The translations under genes were made by a program, and so were the position numbers. A model generated the notes under the pieces. That model searched no databases, was not told where the DNA came from, and saw only the letters and a program-made list of their open reading frames with translations. Below are positions 54,370-62,159 of a stretch of 64,000 nt of DNA, piece after piece (position 1 is the stretch's first letter; each line of letters opens with the position of its first letter). This stretch comes from an uncultured Tateyamaria sp. (GTDB lineage Bacteria; Pseudomonadota; Alphaproteobacteria; Rhodobacterales; Rhodobacteraceae), in assembly GCF_947504105.1 (NCBI RefSeq), contig NZ_CANNGP010000003.1, positions 1 to 64,000 of the forward strand. Direction: 5' to 3'.

Positions 54370-55578
54370 TCAGATCACTGCTTTTTCAATGATGGGACGG
54401 TCCGCGACAAGGCGATCATACCCAAAAAGAGACAGATCAAGGCTACGGTATTCACCATAGGTCAGCCACTCCGCCGTACCGCGTCCCATTGCCGGAGACT
54501 GTTGTAATCCGTGGCCCGAGAATCCGTTGAGAAAGACGAAATTCTCGACCTTGTTGTGCGGTCCCATGATGGCGTTATGGTCGAACGTGTTCATGGCATA
54601 GTGACCCGCCCATTCGCTGGTCACCTTGATCGCCTCGAACTGCGGAATGCGTGTGGCCAGGACTGGCCAGACATGATTTTCCCAAATCCCATGGTCCATG
54701 GCGAAGTCATCATAATCGACCGCAGGATCGATGTCTGAATGCCCGCCCGCCTGATAGGTGCCGCCCCCATTTTCACGCACGTGAACCCCGGACGGATCGA
54801 TTGTCAGCGGCAAGTCGCAATCCAGCGGCTGTTCGGCCTTGAATATCCACGAATAACGTTTGCGCGGCTCAACCGGCACATCAATTCCCGCCATTTGCGC
54901 CGTGCGCGCAGCACGGGGGCCCGAGGCATTAACGACCTGCCCGCAGGAAATAACCTCACCACTCGCGAGTGTAACGCTGTTCACACGTGTGCCAGCCGCA
55001 TTGCGCGTCATCGCAATGACTTCATTTTCAATGTATTCGGCACCGCGTTCGCGGCTCTGCCTGCGCCACCAGTCAAAGACCGCTGCGCCATCCCAATACC
55101 CTTCATCCACCGTGTTGATCGACCCGAGCACGATGTCATCCACATTGTAGAAAGGATAGGCATCCTTGATCTGATCCGGCGTCATGAGTTGGGTTGCGGC
55201 TCCGGCGGCGTGTTGCACCTCAATGTTTCCACGCAAGGTGCTCGCGAAGGCCTCGGTATCGGCGAGATACATATAGCCAAAACTGCGTATCCCCAATTCG
55301 GGCACACGTTCATCGCCGCCCATGTACTGGCGGATGTTCTTCACAAAATCCGCAGCAAACTGGCTGATACGGACATTCAATTCGGTCGAGAACTGCTGCC
55401 GCATGCAACTGTTGGTATGCGCTGTCGAACATGCGGAATAGGTGGGATCACGTTCAATCACCAGAACGCGGCCGTCAAAATCCGGATTGTCTGTCAGAAA
55501 CCAGGCCGTCGACGCGCCCATGATGGCGCCTCCCACGATCACCACGTCGTATGTGTCATGCTCAGGTGTGTTTGCCAC
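54370..55578 (-). CDS. FAD-dependent oxidoreductase, DAO family
   Basis: A 402-residue flavoenzyme from GTG at 55578, with GAGAGGG five bases upstream; longer frames run into unrelated sequence. The FAD motif is YDVVIVGGAIMGASTAWFLTD near residue 10 and the C-terminal part has EWAGHYAMNTFDHNAIMGPHNKVENFVFLNGFSGHGLQQSPAMGRG. It is a D-amino-acid-oxidase/glycine-oxidase/sarcosine-dehydrogenase type protein. It opens a four-gene minus-strand cluster and is divergent from nasT. Confidence 0.9.
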   Translation of the reverse strand: MANTPEHDTYDVVIVGGAIMGASTAWFLTDNPDFDGRVLVIERDPTYSACSTAHTNSCMRQQFSTELNVRISQFAADFVKNIRQYMGGDERVPELGIRSFGYMYLADTEAFASTLRGNIEVQHAAGAATQLMTPDQIKDAYPFYNVDDIVLGSINTVDEGYWDGAAVFDWWRRQSRERGAEYIENEVIAMTRNAAGTRVNSVTLASGEVISCGQVVNASGPRAARTAQMAGIDVPVEPRKRYSWIFKAEQPLDCDLPLTIDPSGVHVRENGGGTYQAGGHSDIDPAVDYDDFAMDHGIWENHVWPVLATRIPQFEAIKVTSEWAGHYAMNTFDHNAIMGPHNKVENFVFLNGFSGHGLQQSPAMGRGTAEWLTYGEYRSLDLSLFGYDRLVADRPIIEKAVI

Positions 55579-55793
55579 GTGGCCCTCTCTCGACTTTTCA
55601 TCTTGCCGCCGATGACTGTGCGGCGGAATTGTATGCTGCACCAGCCCTTTGTTCCGCAGTTGCATATTTTTTAGTCGCATCGCCCAACTCTTGGGATGAC
55701 AGCCCCGAACACTGCGACATCCCGCTGCGCCCAAGATCGCTGTGAATGGATCAGTCGAGCAACTTAACCCACCACGGTCCGGTGACCAAAAAC

Positions 55794-56366
55794 ATGAAAA
55801 TAGCAGTCATTGAACCTGACCCGGACCGCGCCCGCGACATCATCGACGCGCTGATGGAGGGCGGCTGGACCGATGTGGTCGTTCTGGGTGATGTAACAGG
55901 GCTCGCGCGCAAGCTGGCCGCGCTCGACCCGGACCTTGTTCTGATTGATCTGGCCAATCCCAGCCGGGATGCGCTGGAACAGGTCAGCGTCGCCTCCGAT
56001 GCACAAAGCCGGCCGGTTGCCATGTTCGTGGACCGCTCGGATGATGAAATGACCCAAGCCGCCGTAACCGCGGGCCTCTCGGCCTATGTTGTGGGTGAGT
56101 TGCAGCCCGAACGCATCAAGCCTGTCCTGCAAACGGCCATCGCCCGTTTCCAGATGATGAGCCAGATGCGAAACGAGCTTGAAGCCGCCAAGCAGGCTTT
56201 GGCAGATCGCAAAACCGTTGACCGCGCGAAGGGCATGATCATGCGCGCGCGCGGCGTCAGCGAAGAAGAGGCCTATGCCTTGTTGCGCAAGACCGCCATG
56301 TCGCAAAACCGCAAGGTGATCGACGTGGCCCAAGCCCTGCTGACAGCATCGGATTTGCTGACATGA
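55794..56366 (+). CDS. nasT: ANTAR-domain antiterminator NasT
   Basis: A 190-residue two-domain protein from ATG at 55794 (MKIAVIEPDPDRARDIIDAL). The receiver-like domain contains DPDLVLIDLANPSRD with the phospho-acceptor type aspartate. The C-terminal ANTAR domain is ALADRKTVDRAKGMIMRARGVSEEEAYALLRKTAMSQNRKVIDVAQALL, the RNA-binding three-helix motif. In known NasST systems NasT binds a leader RNA and blocks termination when nitrate frees it from NasS. Its stop overlaps the nasS start by four bases; its presumptive target lies at 57640-57700. Confidence 0.94.
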   Translation: MKIAVIEPDPDRARDIIDALMEGGWTDVVVLGDVTGLARKLAALDPDLVLIDLANPSRDALEQVSVASDAQSRPVAMFVDRSDDEMTQAAVTAGLSAYVVGELQPERIKPVLQTAIARFQMMSQMRNELEAAKQALADRKTVDRAKGMIMRARGVSEEEAYALLRKTAMSQNRKVIDVAQALLTASDLLT

Positions 56367-57541
56367 CTGTCGCACGCCTCAATCTCGGGTACGTGCCACT
56401 GGTCGACAGTGCGCCACTGATCGTGGCGCAAGAACTTAATTTTGCCGCGGATGAGGGTCTGTCGCTCAACCTGCTGCGGCAGCCATCATGGGCCGCGTTG
56501 CGTGACTTGCTGGCGCTGGGTCATCTTGATGCCGCACATATGCTGGCCCCGATGCCAACTGCCATGTCGCTGGGGCTGAGTGGCCCTGCTGCCCGGATCG
56601 ATGCCCTGATGGTGCTATCGGTCAATGGCACCGTAATCGGCGTGTCGAACGCCATGGCCGCGGTCATGCGGAACCATGGGTGGCCCGGCGGTTTTGGAAC
56701 GCCATATGATACGGTGGGTCCGCTCCTGAAGGCGCTTGATGGCCCGCTCCGCGTCGGCGTCCCATTTCCCTATTCAATGCACCGCCTGCTGTTTGAATAC
56801 TGGATTGCCCATACCGGTCAGGCACAGGCGGCCGATATCAGGATCATTACGACACCACCGCCTCTGATGGCCGATGCAGTGGCGATGGGCGAGATCGACG
56901 TATTTTGCGTAGGGGAACCTTGGGGATCAGTCGCAGTGGCAGACGATGTTGGCGAACTGGTCATGCCGGGTGCCGCCATATGGGCACATGCACCAGAAAA
57001 GGTACTGGCCGCGCGACATGATTGGATCGAAGAGAATACGGCGGCCGTCGGAGCGCTGATGCGCGCGGTGGCAAGGGCGGCCGCTTGGCTCGACACACCG
57101 AAAAATCGCCCTCTGGCCATAGAGATTCTGGCGCGCAGCGCACATCTGGATTTGCCACACGCAGCTTTGGATCATGCCTTGATGGGCCGTTTCGCGACGC
57201 AGTTCGATGCAGCCCCCGTAGATGTCCCCGGCTTTCTGCGCTTCCATGACCGTGCAGCGAATTTCCCGTGGCGCAGTCAGGCCGCATGGATCGGGGCCGA
57301 GATCGCCCGACTGGCCGGCATTGACCGCGATACCGCGATTGCAGCGGCACAACGCACGATGCGGCCAGATTGCTATCGCCAGCACCTTGGCCCAATTGGT
57401 GTCGATATGCCCGGCGCATCCGCCAAGATCGAAGGTGCACTGACCTACCCGATGGCCGTCGCCTCGACACGGGGCGAGATGATTCTTGGGCCGGATGCTT
57501 TTTTTGATGGCGAAACTTTTGATTTCACCCTGTCTGAGTGA
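56363..57541 (+). CDS. nasS: Nitrate sensor NasS (NrtA-like, cytosolic)
   Basis: A 392-residue periplasmic-binding-protein fold without signal peptide. It starts MTVARLNLGYVPLVDSAPLIVAQELNFAADEGLSLNLLRQPSWAALRDLL and has AAHMLAPMPTAMSLGL, INGNGIxxS-like SVNGTVIGVSNA and GEIDVFCVGEPWGSVAVAD, corresponding to NrtA. NasS sequesters NasT in the absence of nitrate or nitrite. Loss of the leader peptide compared with NrtA (57777-59147) marks it as sensor instead of transport protein. Confidence 0.93.
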   Translation: MTVARLNLGYVPLVDSAPLIVAQELNFAADEGLSLNLLRQPSWAALRDLLALGHLDAAHMLAPMPTAMSLGLSGPAARIDALMVLSVNGTVIGVSNAMAAVMRNHGWPGGFGTPYDTVGPLLKALDGPLRVGVPFPYSMHRLLFEYWIAHTGQAQAADIRIITTPPPLMADAVAMGEIDVFCVGEPWGSVAVADDVGELVMPGAAIWAHAPEKVLAARHDWIEENTAAVGALMRAVARAAAWLDTPKNRPLAIEILARSAHLDLPHAALDHALMGRFATQFDAAPVDVPGFLRFHDRAANFPWRSQAAWIGAEIARLAGIDRDTAIAAAQRTMRPDCYRQHLGPIGVDMPGASAKIEGALTYPMAVASTRGEMILGPDAFFDGETFDFTLSE

Positions 57542-57558
57542 CCAATTTTTGAGCAGTT

Positions 57559-57571
57559 GCTGCATTGCAGC
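57559..57571. promoter_or_regulatory. Short palindrome in the nrtA promoter region
   Basis: GCTGCA T TGCAGC, a 13-bp palindrome, lies 18 bp after the nasS stop and about 70 bp upstream of the leader hairpins. Its location suits a regulator site such as one for nitrogen control, but it is not a clear NtrC or FNR consensus. No strong sigma-54 element was found. Confidence 0.35.
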
Positions 57572-57639
57572 GAATTTCATCAGAATAACGGCGTTTCTTG
57601 TTGGATACTGAACATGGCGACCGCTAAGTTCATTCCAAC

Positions 57640-57700
57640 GAAGCAAAGAAGCTTCCCTCTGCTCCCAGCGATGGGGGCTCACTGAAGAGCAAAGCCGCTC
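57640..57700 (+). promoter_or_regulatory. NasT (ANTAR) leader RNA: two hexaloop hairpins
   Basis: Hairpin P1 at 57640-57655 is GAAGC AAAGAA GCTTC and hairpin P2 at 57687-57700 is GAGC AAAGCC GCTC. Both loops are six bases with A at position 1 and G at position 4, the defining feature of ANTAR target RNAs. P2 shares its loop and 3' arm with the 5' arm of the terminator at 57691, so protein binding to P1-P2 would prevent terminator formation. NasT encoded directly upstream is the expected ligand. Confidence 0.88.
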
Positions 57701-57756
57701 GTTCTGCCTGCGTACACCTCCTCCCGTGCGCATTGTGGAACGGGCGGCTTTTTTTT
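57691..57756 (+). terminator. Leader terminator ahead of nrtA
   Basis: AAAGCCGCTCGTTC (57691-57704) pairs with GAACGGGCGGCTTT (57738-57751) with one wobble, and an eight-base T-run begins at 57749. Inside, TGCGTAC (57709-57715) can pair with GTGCGCA (57726-57732). It ends 20 bp before the nrtA ATG. Together with the overlapping P2 hairpin it forms a nitrate-responsive antitermination switch. Confidence 0.88.
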
Positions 57757-57776
57757 ATAAAAAAAGGACCGACAGG

Positions 57777-59147
57777 ATGACCCGTCTCTTTACTTTTGCA
57801 GGTGCGATGGCTGCCCTGCTTGGCACGGCGGCCCACGCCGAGCTGCTCGACCTGGAAAAGGATGAGCTGAAATTTGGCTTCATCAAGCTGACCGACATGG
57901 CACCGCTCGCCATCGCCTACGAGAATGGCTATTTCGAGGACGAAGGCCTGTTCGTCACACTGGAAGCGCAAGCGAACTGGAAAGTGCTGCTGGACGGTGT
58001 GATCGACGGGCAACTGGACGGCGCACACATGCTGGCCGGCCAGCCGCTGGCCGCTACCATCGGCTACGGCACCGAAGCGCATATCATCACGCCCTTTTCC
58101 ATGGACCTGAATGGCAACGGCATCACAGTGTCCAACGAAATCTGGGAAGAGATGAAGCCCCACGTGCCGCTGATGGACGATGGTCGCCCACAGCACCCCA
58201 TCAGCGCCGAAGCGCTCGCGCCGGTCGTCGAGGACTATAAAGACCAAGGCCTGCCCTTCAACATGGGCATGGTGTTCCCTGTCTCGACCCACAACTATGA
58301 AATCCGCTACTGGCTGGCCGCCGGTGGTCTGGAGCCCGGCTATTACAGCCCGGACAACATCACCGGCCAGATCGGCGCGGACGTTTTGTTGAGCGTGACC
58401 CCACCCCCACAGATGCCAGCAACGATGGAAGCAGGCACCATATATGGCTACGCCGTGGGTGAGCCGTGGAACCAGCAGGCCGTGTTCAAAGGCATCGGTG
58501 TACCGGTCATCACTGACTATGACATGTGGAAGAACAACCCAGAGAAGGTCTTTGGCATCACCAACGAATTTGCCGAAGAATACCCAAACACCACCAAGGC
58601 TATCACCAAGGCGCTGATCCGTGCGGCCATCTGGCTGGACGAGAACGACAACGCCAACCGCGAGGAAGCGGTCGAGATCCTGAGCCGCTCGGAATATGTT
58701 GGCGCGGATTACGACGTGATCGCCAATTCGATGACCGGCTTCTTCGAATTCGAGAAGGGCGACCGCCGCCCGGCCCCCGACTTCAACGTGTTCTTCCGCT
58801 ACAACGCGACCTACCCGTTCTATTCCGACGCCATCTGGTATCTGACCCAGATGCGCCGTTGGGGTCAGATTTCCGAAGCGAAGTCCGACCAGTGGTACTT
58901 CGACATGGCCGCCAAGGTCTATAAGCCCGAGATTTACCTCGAAGCAGCCCGTCTGCTGGTGGACGAAGGGCTGGCGGATGAGGCCGACTTCCCCTGGGAC
59001 AGCGACGGATTCAAGGCACCGACGCCAGCCACCGATATCATCGACAGTATCGCCTATGACGGGAAGGCACCGAACGCCTATATCGATAGCCTGCCTATCG
59101 GTCTGAAGGGTGACCAGAAGGTCGTCGGCAACGCGGTCGAAGGTTGA
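57777..59147 (+). CDS. nrtA: Nitrate ABC transporter substrate-binding protein NrtA
   Basis: A 456-residue periplasmic protein from ATG at 57777 with an AGGA element eight bases upstream. A Sec signal peptide ([21 protein letters not shown]) precedes [69 protein letters not shown], the nitrate-binding NrtA opening. [21 protein letters not shown] and [12 protein letters not shown] follow. It delivers nitrate (and nitrite) to NrtB. Expression should depend on the leader switch. Confidence 0.96.
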   Translation: MTRLFTFAGAMAALLGTAAHAELLDLEKDELKFGFIKLTDMAPLAIAYENGYFEDEGLFVTLEAQANWKVLLDGVIDGQLDGAHMLAGQPLAATIGYGTEAHIITPFSMDLNGNGITVSNEIWEEMKPHVPLMDDGRPQHPISAEALAPVVEDYKDQGLPFNMGMVFPVSTHNYEIRYWLAAGGLEPGYYSPDNITGQIGADVLLSVTPPPQMPATMEAGTIYGYAVGEPWNQQAVFKGIGVPVITDYDMWKNNPEKVFGITNEFAEEYPNTTKAITKALIRAAIWLDENDNANREEAVEILSRSEYVGADYDVIANSMTGFFEFEKGDRRPAPDFNVFFRYNATYPFYSDAIWYLTQMRRWGQISEAKSDQWYFDMAAKVYKPEIYLEAARLLVDEGLADEADFPWDSDGFKAPTPATDIIDSIAYDGKAPNAYIDSLPIGLKGDQKVVGNAVEG

Positions 59148-59158
59148 AAGCCATGAGG

Positions 59159-59250
59159 GGGTGGGCAGCATTGCCCACCCGACGCTGCCCCGCAGCAAAT
59201 TGGCCCCAAAGGCGGGGCGCCTGCTCAAAATTCAGGCACGCTGCTGTGCC
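59159..59250 (+). repeat. Chain of hairpins between nrtA and nrtB
   Basis: Four stems follow one another: GGGTGGGCA GCAT TGCCCACCC (59159-59180), GCTGC CCC GCAGC (59184-59196), GCCCC AAAGGC GGGGC (59203-59218) and GGCAC GCTGCT GTGCC (59235-59250). The first is a strong hairpin that could protect the nrtA mRNA end. The third has a six-base loop with A1 and G4, as in the NasT target, although it may be chance. Confidence 0.6.
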
Positions 59251-59253
59251 GCA

Positions 59254-59316
59254 AGAGCCCCCAACACCCCGGTGTCACCCCACGTGCACCCCCCGTACAC
59301 CCCCTATGCACCGCCG
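59254..59316 (+). promoter_or_regulatory. C-rich, G-poor tract with CACCCC repeats (possible rut site)
   Basis: Directly after the hairpins, CACCCC or its variants recur about every 11-12 bases (ACACCCCGGTGT, CACCCCACGTG, CACCCCCCGTA, CACCCCCTATG). A long C-rich, G-poor transcript region is what Rho factor loads on. It could set the ratio of NrtA to the later gene products. Assignment is by composition only. Confidence 0.4.
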
Positions 59317-59392
59317 CAGTGCAGCATAGCCCGCCACACACAAGATATGGGGTTTTGACCGCCCCGCCCGATCCCGCCGAGGAGGCCCTGAC

Positions 59393-60472
59393 ATGACCGC
59401 CATCGACCCATCCGATCTGGACGCCACAGCGCGCGAAGAGCGCAAACAGCGGAACTTTACCCGCATCAATGCCGCCGACAAATGGTTTCAGGTTCTGGGC
59501 CTGGCCTGGCTGACTCCGGTGCTGAAGGCCGCCGCGAGTGACAACCCCAAAGCGCAGGGGCGCGAAATCTGGCGTCTGCTGGGTGTGCCGCTATTGGCGA
59601 TTGGTCTGTTTCTGGCCGCGTGGGCGTCGCTGGCACCGACAGTGCAAACATCGCTGGGCGCCATCCCCGGACCGGCACAGGTCTGGGAGCAGGTTGGCAA
59701 ACTGCACCAAGACGCACAGCGCGAAAAGGAAAAGGAAGCCGCTTTTTACGTCCGTCAGGACGAGCGCAACGCCAAGCTAATCGCAGACGGACAAGCCGAC
59801 CGCGTGAAAGAGCGGGTCTATACCGGCAAGCCGACCTATTACGACCAAATCTGGACGTCGATCCTGACCGTGTTCTTTGGTTTTCTGATCGCGTCCGTCT
59901 TTGCCATTCCGCTGGGCATTGCCGCTGGATTGAGCCCGATGGTCAATTCGGCCATCAACCCGCTGATCCAGATTTTCAAGCCTGTGTCGCCGCTGGCGTG
60001 GCTGCCCATTGTGACCATGATCGTGTCGGCCACCTATGCCTCGGACGGCTGGTTCGCCAAATCCTTCCTCACCTCGGCCATCACCGTGACCCTCTGTTCG
60101 CTGTGGCCGACTCTGATCAACACCGCCCTTGGCGTGGCGAGCATAGACAAGGATCTGGTGAGTGTGTCCAAGGTTCTGAAAATGAACACCTGGACCAAGA
60201 TCACCAAGCTGGTCCTGCCCTCGGCCCTGCCGCTGATCTTTACGGGTCTGCGTTTGTCGCTCGGTGTGGGTTGGATGGTGCTGATTGCGGCCGAGATGCT
60301 GGCGCAGAACCCCGGTTTGGGCAAATTCGTTTGGGATGAGTTCCAGAATGGGTCCTCGCAGTCTCTCGCCAAGATCATGGTGGCTGTTTTCACCATCGGC
60401 ATCATCGGCTTCCTGCTGGATCGGTTGATGTATGCGATCCAGTCCATGTTCACCTTCACGAACAACCGGTGA
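59393..60472 (+). CDS. nrtB: Nitrate ABC transporter permease NrtB
   Basis: A 359-residue inner-membrane permease, longer than the usual 270-280 because of an N-terminal extension and a charged insert ([37 protein letters not shown]). Membrane helices flank the EAA-loop [47 protein letters not shown], which contacts the ATPase. It begins [26 protein letters not shown]-like sequence lies upstream. The next gene starts five bases after the stop. Confidence 0.94.
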   Translation: MTAIDPSDLDATAREERKQRNFTRINAADKWFQVLGLAWLTPVLKAAASDNPKAQGREIWRLLGVPLLAIGLFLAAWASLAPTVQTSLGAIPGPAQVWEQVGKLHQDAQREKEKEAAFYVRQDERNAKLIADGQADRVKERVYTGKPTYYDQIWTSILTVFFGFLIASVFAIPLGIAAGLSPMVNSAINPLIQIFKPVSPLAWLPIVTMIVSATYASDGWFAKSFLTSAITVTLCSLWPTLINTALGVASIDKDLVSVSKVLKMNTWTKITKLVLPSALPLIFTGLRLSLGVGWMVLIAAEMLAQNPGLGKFVWDEFQNGSSQSLAKIMVAVFTIGIIGFLLDRLMYAIQSMFTFTNNR

Positions 60473-60477
60473 GCGCC

Positions 60478-62154
60478 ATGAGCATGATCGAGTTCAAGAA
60501 CGTATCGAGGCATTTTGAGGCAGGCAACGAACGGACGGAGGTTTTGAAAGATGTCTCTCTGTCCGTGGAAGAGGGCGAGTTTCTGGTTCTGCTGGGCTTT
60601 TCCGGCACCGGCAAGACGACCCTGATCAACTTGATGGCTGGTTTGGATATGCCGTCCTCCGGTGAGGTGACGTTCAAGGGCGCGCCGATTACCGGGCCGG
60701 CGCCGGAGCGTGGCGTGATCTTTCAGAACTATTCACTGATGCCGTGGCTGACGGTGCACGGGAATGTCGGGTTGGCTGTGGATACGATCTTTCCCGGTAT
60801 GTCGCGCGCGGAGCGGGCGGCGAAGGTGGATCATTATGTGAAGATGGTTGGTCTGGGTCACGCGACCGGGCGGCGGCCTGCCGAGTTGTCAGGTGGCATG
60901 CGTCAGCGGGTGAATGTGGCCCGTGCCTTGGCCATGAACCCGGAGGTGTTGTTGCTGGATGAGCCGTTGAGCGCCTTGGATGCGCTGACCCGTGCCAATC
61001 TGGCTGACGAGATCGAGCACATCTGGGAGGCCGACAAGAAGACCTGTGTGCTGATCACCAATGACGTGGATGAGGCCATTATTCTGGCCGACCGCATCAT
61101 TGCGCTGAACCCCGATGGCACATTGGGCGATGAGTTCAAGGTGTCCATTCCGCGTCCGCGCGACCGGATGGAGATGAACCATAACGAGCAGTTCAAGCGG
61201 TTGCGTGCGGATGTGACCAAGTACCTGATGGATGTAGGGATCGAAGCGAAGGTCGAGGGCACCAAGTCCTTGCCGGATGTCACACCTATCCATGGTGTGC
61301 CATCTGCTGTCGCCGACGCGCAGAAGGGGATGATCGAGAACCGGTTCCTCGACTTCAGCCAGTTGCACAAGGTGTATCCGACGCCCAAGGGGCCGCTCAC
61401 GGTGGTTGAGGATTTCGACCTGAAGATCAACAAGGGCGAGTTCATTTCGCTGATCGGGCATTCAGGCTGTGGCAAATCCACCGTGTTGACTATGGCCGCG
61501 GGTCTAAACGAGATCTCCAAGGGCGCGATCAAGCTGGATGGTCGGCATGTGGAGGGCGCGGACCCTGAACGCGCCGTGGTGTTCCAGTCGCCCAACCTGT
61601 TCCCGTGGCTGAGCGCCAAGGAAAACGTGGCGATCGGGGTGGACAAGGTCTACCCGCGCGCCTCGCGCGAGGAACGGCAGGATGTCATCGAGTACTACCT
61701 GGAGCGTGTGGGTCTGGCCGATGCGATGGACAAGCAAGCGGCGTCCTTGTCGAACGGGATGAAACAACGGGTGGGGATCGCGCGGGCCTTCGCATTGTCT
61801 CCGAAGCTGCTGCTGCTGGATGAACCGTTCGGGATGCTGGACAGCCTGACACGGTGGGAGTTGCAGGAAGTGCTGATGGAGGTGTGGTCGCGGACCAAGG
61901 TGACCGCCATCTGCGTGACCCACGATGTGGACGAGGCGATTTTGCTGGCGGATCGCGTGGTGATGATGACCAACGGGCCGCAGGCGACGATTGGGAGGAT
62001 CGTGGATGTGGACCTGCCCCGCCCGCGCACCCGCAAGGCGCTGCTCGAACACCCCGATTACTACAATTACCGGCAGGACGTGCTCGATTTCCTTGAGGAA
62101 TACGAACACGGCGCCAAACCGAAACCGAAGCCAAAAGCCATCGCGGCGGAGTGA
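60478..62154 (+). CDS. Nitrate ABC transporter double ATPase (NrtC/NrtD fusion)
   Basis: A 558-residue protein with two complete ABC ATPase domains. First: [50 protein letters not shown]. Second, from about residue 285: [35 protein letters not shown] (Gly-Asn change in LSGG), [15 protein letters not shown]. Cyanobacterial NrtC and NrtD are separate, and NrtC has a NrtA-like tail; here both ATPases lie in one chain and no NrtA-like tail is present. The lysine-rich end ([12 protein letters not shown]) is disordered. ATG at 60478 has GGTGAG upstream. Confidence 0.94.
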   Translation: MSMIEFKNVSRHFEAGNERTEVLKDVSLSVEEGEFLVLLGFSGTGKTTLINLMAGLDMPSSGEVTFKGAPITGPAPERGVIFQNYSLMPWLTVHGNVGLAVDTIFPGMSRAERAAKVDHYVKMVGLGHATGRRPAELSGGMRQRVNVARALAMNPEVLLLDEPLSALDALTRANLADEIEHIWEADKKTCVLITNDVDEAIILADRIIALNPDGTLGDEFKVSIPRPRDRMEMNHNEQFKRLRADVTKYLMDVGIEAKVEGTKSLPDVTPIHGVPSAVADAQKGMIENRFLDFSQLHKVYPTPKGPLTVVEDFDLKINKGEFISLIGHSGCGKSTVLTMAAGLNEISKGAIKLDGRHVEGADPERAVVFQSPNLFPWLSAKENVAIGVDKVYPRASREERQDVIEYYLERVGLADAMDKQAASLSNGMKQRVGIARAFALSPKLLLLDEPFGMLDSLTRWELQEVLMEVWSRTKVTAICVTHDVDEAILLADRVVMMTNGPQATIGRIVDVDLPRPRTRKALLEHPDYYNYRQDVLDFLEEYEHGAKPKPKPKAIAAE

Positions 62155-62159
62155 AAGAG

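Noticed and set aside
57541-57640. Sigma-54 promoter for the nrtA operon
   Set aside because: No GG-N10-GC core of the sigma-54 type was found upstream of the leader hairpins; only a short palindrome is present.
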